Origin: an uncultured Holophaga sp.
Lineage (GTDB): Bacteria; Acidobacteriota; Holophagae; Holophagales; Holophagaceae
DNA: 64,000 nucleotides
Reading direction: 5' to 3'
Assembly (NCBI RefSeq): GCF_963677305.1
Contig: NZ_OY781925.1
Coordinates: 1,637,001 to 1,701,000, forward strand
The notes below the pieces were generated by a model, which worked only from the letters and a program-made list of their open reading frames with translations, ran no database searches and had not been told where the DNA came from. The translations under genes and the position numbers were made by a program. Shown here in pieces: positions 60,115 to 64,000 of this stretch; position 1 is the first letter of the stretch, and every line of letters starts with the position of its first letter.

Positions 60115-61323
60115 ATGTCGACTTCGAAACTTCCGTCCCGTGCCTGGGTGGTGCTGTGGATGGCCACTGGGGTGAACTTCCTGGGGGGCCTGCTCTACAT
60201 CTGGAGCGTGGTGGGCAAGGCCCTCATCAAGTCCGGGTGGACCAGCAAGCAGGCCTCACTGCCCTACACCACCGCCACGGTGGCCTTCGTGATCTCCATG
60301 TTCCTGTTGGGGCGGGTCCAGGACCGGAAGGGGCCCCGCTTCGTGGGCACCCTGGCTGGGATCTTCACCGGCACCGGGATGATCCTCTCCGGCCTGGTGC
60401 ACAGCCCCCTCCTCATGACCCTCACCTTCGGAGTGCTGGTGGGGGCCGGCAGCGGCACCATTAATGTCTCCACCACGCCCCCGGCCCTGAAGTGGTTCCC
60501 CTCCGCCAAGAAGGGCATGATCACGGGCATCGTGGTGGCCGGTATCGCCTTTGCCTCGGTGATGTATGCCCCCCTGGTGACCTATCTGATCGGGGTCTAC
60601 GGGGTGTCCAGGGCCTTCATCATCGTGGGGGTCGCTCTCCTGATCCTGATGGTGGGTTTCGCCCAGTTCCTGTGCAACCCGCCAGTCGGCTATGACCCCA
60701 ATGCCGGCGCAGCCAAGGCGGCGGTCGCGGACTCCTCCACCGACATGGACTGGCGGGGCATGCTGAAGACCGCCGACTTCTACAAACTCTGGATCATGTT
60801 CGCCTTTTCAGCCTCGGCAGGCCTCATGATCATCGGCCACGCGGCCAACATCGCCAAGATCCAGGGCCACTGGGAGAAGGGCTTCCTGCTCCTGATCCTG
60901 CTGGCGGTCTTCAATGCTGCGGGTCGATTCATGGGGGGCACGGTCTCTGACCGGATCGGCCGCATCAACCTGATGCGCATCATCTTTGTGCTCCAGGCCC
61001 TGAACATGCTGTTCTTCCGGCACTTCCTGTCCATTCCCCTGATGGCTCTGGGTGTGGCCATCGCTGGGCTCTGCTATGGAGGCAGCTTCTCGGTCTTCCC
61101 GGCCACCACCGCCGACAAATACGGCATGAAGCACTTCGGCGGCAATTACGGTGCGGTCTTCACCGCCTGGGGGCTGGGGGGCATCATCGGACCCATGACG
61201 GCGGCGGCGATCCTGGACAACACCAAGAGCTACAGCATGGCCTACATGGTGGCTTTCGTCCTCCTGGTCGTGGCGATCCTCGTCTCTTTCACCTTCAGAA
61301 AGGCCCGCCCGGCCGAGGCCTGA
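60115..61323 (+). CDS. OFA-family MFS transporter (oxalate/formate antiporter-like)
   Basis: 402 residues with twelve TM helices. NFLGGLLYIWSVVGKALIKS in TM1, the MFS loop 2-3 motif GRVQDRKGPRFVG, KWFPSAKKGMITGIVVAGIA, a charged central loop (DMDWRGMLKTADFYKLWIMF), GGTVSDRIGRINLM and FGGNYGAVFTAWGLGGIIGP are typical of the OFA family, which exchanges oxalate, formate, lactate or similar carboxylates. The URO-D-type gene starts 31 bases downstream, so both may serve one C1 or carboxylate pathway. Substrate not determinable. Confidence 0.87.
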   Translation: MSTSKLPSRAWVVLWMATGVNFLGGLLYIWSVVGKALIKSGWTSKQASLPYTTATVAFVISMFLLGRVQDRKGPRFVGTLAGIFTGTGMILSGLVHSPLLMTLTFGVLVGAGSGTINVSTTPPALKWFPSAKKGMITGIVVAGIAFASVMYAPLVTYLIGVYGVSRAFIIVGVALLILMVGFAQFLCNPPVGYDPNAGAAKAAVADSSTDMDWRGMLKTADFYKLWIMFAFSASAGLMIIGHAANIAKIQGHWEKGFLLLILLAVFNAAGRFMGGTVSDRIGRINLMRIIFVLQALNMLFFRHFLSIPLMALGVAIAGLCYGGSFSVFPATTADKYGMKHFGGNYGAVFTAWGLGGIIGPMTAAAILDNTKSYSMAYMVAFVLLVVAILVSFTFRKARPAEA

Positions 61324-61353
61324 GCGGCCCCGCTTTCTCTCCCTGGGAGTCCC

Positions 61354-62466
61354 ATGATGAGACACGAACAGCTGCTGGCGGAGCGCCGCACCCGTCTGGA
61401 GAAGACCCTCCGGCTGGAGAGGACCGACCGGACCCCGGTGATCCTCATGGCGGACACCTTCCTGGCGCGGATGGCCGGGCGCACTCCGGCGGACCTCTGC
61501 CGGGGGGTGGAGGCTTCCAGCCGGATCATGGCGGAAGGGGCACTGGCCCTGGGTCCTGACCTGGACGGAGTCAATGGGGCCTTCGCGGCGGGTCCCTTCT
61601 TCCCCCTCATGTTCATGACCCGGGTGCAGCTCCCGGGTCGGGAACTTCCCGAGGGCGCCCTCTGGCAGCTGGATGAGCGGGAGGTGATGACCCGGGAGGA
61701 CTATGACAGCATCCTGGGCAGGGGATGGAAGGCCTTCATGCCCGCCTATCTGGGGGAGCGGCTGGGCGTGGATGTGGAGGCCCTGGCGGCAGAGCGCGCC
61801 CATCTTCCGGCGGCCCTGGATCGCTTCCATGCCCAGGGGCATCTGGTGTACGGGAAGCTGGTGGCCATCACCGTGAACGAGTTCCTCTCCGGCGGGCGCT
61901 CCATGGCCAAGTTCATGCGGGATCTCTATGCCATGCCCGACAAGGTGGAGGAGGTGCTGGACATCATCCAGGCCGACACCTTGGCGCAGCTGAAGGCGCA
62001 GATACTGGCCAGTCCCAATCCTTCGCCGGTGGTGGCCCTCTCGCCAGCCCGGGGAGCCAGCGAATTCTTCAATCCCAAGCTCTGGCAGCGCTTCGTCTTC
62101 CCCTACATCCGCCGGACGGTGGAGATGGTCAGCAGCCTGGGCCTGGTGACGAACATCCACTGTGACAGCAACTGGGAGCGGGATCTGGATCACTTCAGGG
62201 TCTTCGAACCGGGGACGGTGGTCTTCGAGTCCGATGGCGCCACGGATATGGCCCGCATCCGGGAGAGGCTGGGGGGGAGGATCGCCCTCAAGGGCGATGT
62301 GCCCGCCAACCTGCTGGTCCTGGGCACGCCGGAACAGGTGTATCGCTACTGCCGGGAGTTGATCGAGTCCAGCGGCCCCGGATTCATCCTCTCCTGCGGC
62401 TGCTCCTGTCCCCCCAACGCCAAGCCCGAGAATGTCCGGGCCATGATCGAGGCGGCGATCCGCTAG
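61354..62466 (+). CDS. uroporphyrinogen decarboxylase-like (URO-D superfamily) methyltransferase-type protein
   Basis: 370 residues of the URO-D superfamily, which includes corrinoid/coenzyme M methyltransferases (MtaA, CmuA) as well as HemE. It has a zinc-type ligand set NIHCDSN (about 270) and ILSCGCSCPP (about 350), fitting the methyltransferase branch (His-x-Cys...Cys), and lacks the HemE N-terminal signature. Segments KLVAITVNEFLSGGRSMAKF and SPARGASEFFNPKLWQRF are visible. Co-directional with the OFA transporter. A role in demethylation of a C1 donor is plausible; no corrinoid protein gene adjoins it. ATG 61354 or 61357. Confidence 0.8.
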   Translation: MMRHEQLLAERRTRLEKTLRLERTDRTPVILMADTFLARMAGRTPADLCRGVEASSRIMAEGALALGPDLDGVNGAFAAGPFFPLMFMTRVQLPGRELPEGALWQLDEREVMTREDYDSILGRGWKAFMPAYLGERLGVDVEALAAERAHLPAALDRFHAQGHLVYGKLVAITVNEFLSGGRSMAKFMRDLYAMPDKVEEVLDIIQADTLAQLKAQILASPNPSPVVALSPARGASEFFNPKLWQRFVFPYIRRTVEMVSSLGLVTNIHCDSNWERDLDHFRVFEPGTVVFESDGATDMARIRERLGGRIALKGDVPANLLVLGTPEQVYRYCRELIESSGPGFILSCGCSCPPNAKPENVRAMIEAAIR

Positions 62467-62475
62467 AGTCATCCC

Positions 62476-63534
62476 ATGACCGCCCGCGCCACCCTGCATC
62501 TCCTGGGTCCCGTGCTCTACACGGCGGGGCTCACCCTGCAGAGGGATCTGGCTGAAGCGGTGCGGGGCGGAGAGGATGGGCACCTGCTGGTGCTGGAGCA
62601 TGACCCGGTCTATACCCTGGGCCACCATGCCACGGAGGGGGATATCCACGTGGGGCCGGAGATCCTGGCCCGGGAGGGGATCTCGGTTCATCGTACGGAT
62701 CGGGGAGGACAGGTCACCTGGCATGGGCCAGGGCAGGTGGTGGTCTACCCGGTCTGCCCGGTGCCCGGGAGGGGTGTGGGGGCCTTTGTCCAGGCCCTGG
62801 AGGAGGCCATGATCCGAACCGCCTCGGACTTCGGCGTGACGGCCCGCCGGGAGGCGGGGCGGGCCGGGATCTGGGTGGGGGAACGGAAGCTGGGAGCTCT
62901 GGGGATCCATGTGAGCCGCCGCGTCGCCACCCATGGGCTGGCCTTCAACGTGGCCCCTGACCTGCGGGCCTTTGGATGGATCACGCCCTGTGGCATGGCC
63001 GACCGGGGGGTCTGCAGCCTAGCCAGCCTGCTGGGGGCTGCCTGTCCCAGCTGGGATCTGGCTGCACGGACCCTGGCGCGGCGTCTGGGCGAGACCTTGG
63101 GCCTAGAGCTCCGGACGGCCCCCGAGCCCGCCTCCAGCATTTCGGTGTCGGTCTGGCGCCGGAGGGCGGGACTGATCGAGTACCTCATCCTGGAGCGGCA
63201 GCCCTGGGATGGGGGCTGGTGGTCCCCGGTGACCGGGATGGTGGAGCCCGGGGAGACCCTGGAACAGGCGGCCCTCCGGGAAGTGCAGGAGGAGACAGGG
63301 CTGGTGGGACCCCTGCGTGACCTGGGGCTCTCCCACACCTTCCGGGTTCCGGAGCGGGGCTTCTTCCGGGAGACCTGCTTCCACATGGAGGTGTCGGTGG
63401 ATGCGGTGTTGGACCTTGCCGTGGAGGAGCACCGGGACTATCGCTGGTGCGGGCTGGAGGAGGCCCTGGCCCTGGTGGGCTGGGACAGTGCCCGGGCGGC
63501 CCTCCGCCGGCTTGCCGGGGCCCTGGGCTGCTAA
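62476..63534 (+). CDS. lipB: LipB octanoyltransferase fused to a Nudix hydrolase
   Basis: 352 residues. Residues 1-212 are LipB, which moves octanoate from acyl carrier protein to lipoyl domains: LVLEHDPVYTLGHH, RTDRGGQVTWHGPGQVVVYP (74-92), catalytic Lys138 (GERKLGALGIHV) and Cys172 (ITPCGMAD). Residues 220-350 are a Nudix domain with a perfect box G-x5-E-x7-REV-x-EE-x-GL at 254-276, preceded by GGWWSPVTGM as in NudB-type enzymes. No stop or frame change separates the halves. Starts 9 bases after the URO-D stop; its TAA overlaps the moeA TAG on the other strand. See findings for the fusion. Confidence 0.9.
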   Translation: MTARATLHLLGPVLYTAGLTLQRDLAEAVRGGEDGHLLVLEHDPVYTLGHHATEGDIHVGPEILAREGISVHRTDRGGQVTWHGPGQVVVYPVCPVPGRGVGAFVQALEEAMIRTASDFGVTARREAGRAGIWVGERKLGALGIHVSRRVATHGLAFNVAPDLRAFGWITPCGMADRGVCSLASLLGAACPSWDLAARTLARRLGETLGLELRTAPEPASSISVSVWRRRAGLIEYLILERQPWDGGWWSPVTGMVEPGETLEQAALREVQEETGLVGPLRDLGLSHTFRVPERGFFRETCFHMEVSVDAVLDLAVEEHRDYRWCGLEEALALVGWDSARAALRRLAGALGC

Positions 63535-64000
63535 CGGTCCTCGGGCAGCTCGGTGAGGCGGACCTGGATGAGGGCGCCTGGGGCCAGCTCCAGAGTGTCC
63601 TCGGGGATGAGGGCCAGGGCGTTGGCGTGAAGCATGGAGCTCAGGATGCCCGAGCCTTGGGCACCCGTCAGACGGGCTCTCAGTCCCTCGGCCTCCTCCC
63701 GGACAATCACCCGGAGGCGGTTGGCCTTTCCATCGGGCCGGGGATTGACCCAGGCATCCTCCAGCCTGGCGGTCCTCACGGGACGGAGACGGTGCATGAA
63801 GCCCTGCATCCTGCGGAGGGCAGGCCGGACGTACTCCTCGACCATGACCATGGCAGAGACGGGATTGCCGGGCAGGCCGAAGACCGGCTTGGAGCCGACC
63901 ATCCAGAAGCCGAAGGGACCGCCGGGGCGCTGGGCCACCTTCCAGAAGACCTTGCGGGCACCCAGGGCCTCCAGGGTCGGCTTGACGAAGTCGAAGTCCC
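63531..64000 (-). CDS. moeA: molybdopterin molybdenumtransferase, C-terminal part
   Basis: The frame is open from the right edge to TAG at 63531-63533 (155 codons visible; the 5' part lies outside). Residues read DFDFVKPTLEALGARKVFWK, then FWMVGSKPVFGLPGNPVSAMVMVEEYVRPALRRM and a C-terminal domain ending LTELPEDR. The GLPGNPVS motif and the F-V-K-P-x-L start identify MoeA, which inserts molybdate into adenylated molybdopterin. Present as the last 155 residues only. It converges on lipB with the stop codons overlapping. Confidence 0.92.
   Translation of the reverse strand, partial: DFDFVKPTLEALGARKVFWKVAQRPGGPFGFWMVGSKPVFGLPGNPVSAMVMVEEYVRPALRRMQGFMHRLRPVRTARLEDAWVNPRPDGKANRLRVIVREEAEGLRARLTGAQGSGILSSMLHANALALIPEDTLELAPGALIQVRLTELPEDR

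Overview
This is a gene-dense, high-GC chromosomal window from a Gram-negative bacterium. The Gram-negative call rests on a TonB-dependent receptor with its own TonB, and on an ArnA-type decarboxylase next to an ArnT-type glycosyltransferase. The mix of many PAS hybrid histidine kinases, a Ser/Thr kinase, a SiaB/SiaC/cyclase module and an OFA transporter beside a URO-D-type methyltransferase would fit Acidobacteriota (Holophaga/Geothrix-like) or a deltaproteobacterium. That placement is inference; there is no rRNA or other phylogenetic marker in the window. I see no rRNA, tRNA, CRISPR array, intact IS or prophage. The one clear sign of foreign DNA is a decayed DUF6708 fragment near 10.4-10.8 kb.

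Layout. 0-5.3 kb: a leftward cluster tonB, small membrane protein, PepSY protein and a second PepSY-type protein cut by the left edge, divergent from a TonB-dependent receptor, with an AT-rich regulatory region between them. 5.3-10.3 kb: PhzF, two EamA exporters, AraC regulator, a small Cys-motif PAS-like protein, glutathione peroxidase and a MazG-like pyrophosphohydrolase. 10.3-15 kb: DUF6708 remnant and a 1351-residue SNF2 ATPase. 15-17.7 kb: a CocE/NonD hydrolase with an unusual N-terminal domain and a small lipoprotein. 17.7-20.6 kb: a leftward signalling module of GAF plus degenerate GGDEF, SiaB, SiaC and a diguanylate cyclase. 20.6-26 kb: RluA-type pseudouridine synthase, lipid kinase, tandem cNMP-binding protein and a hybrid kinase. 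26-36 kb: guaB with a terminator-like leader, lipoprotein MsrB-MsrA, SpoIIAA-like protein, YraN, FUSC protein, UvrC, PurN, RsmE and three uncharacterised proteins. 36-44 kb: hybrid kinase, ArnA-C-like decarboxylase, ArnT-like transferase, cysteine desulfurase and Ser/Thr kinase. 44-51.3 kb: M13 peptidase, Cache hybrid kinase, RarA and an HDOD protein. 51.4-60 kb: DUF4403 protein, then a tight run of CheY-like receiver, CheC, hybrid kinase, CCA/poly(A) polymerase, LigA and SDR. 60-64 kb: OFA-family MFS transporter, URO-D methyltransferase, LipB-Nudix fusion and the end of moeA.

The genes form short co-directional runs, many joined by ATGA/GTGA overlaps. Signal transduction dominates: four hybrid kinases with C-terminal receivers, two GGDEF proteins, a SiaB/SiaC partner-switch pair, CheY/CheC, an HDOD protein and a Ser/Thr kinase. 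The points most worth a second look are the SiaB-SiaC-cyclase module without SiaA but with a degenerate GGDEF neighbour that keeps its c-di-GMP inhibitory site, the LipB-Nudix fusion, the possible attenuator ahead of guaB, the CheY-CheC-kinase set without other chemotaxis genes, and the Cys-motif PAS-like protein divergent from an AraC regulator.
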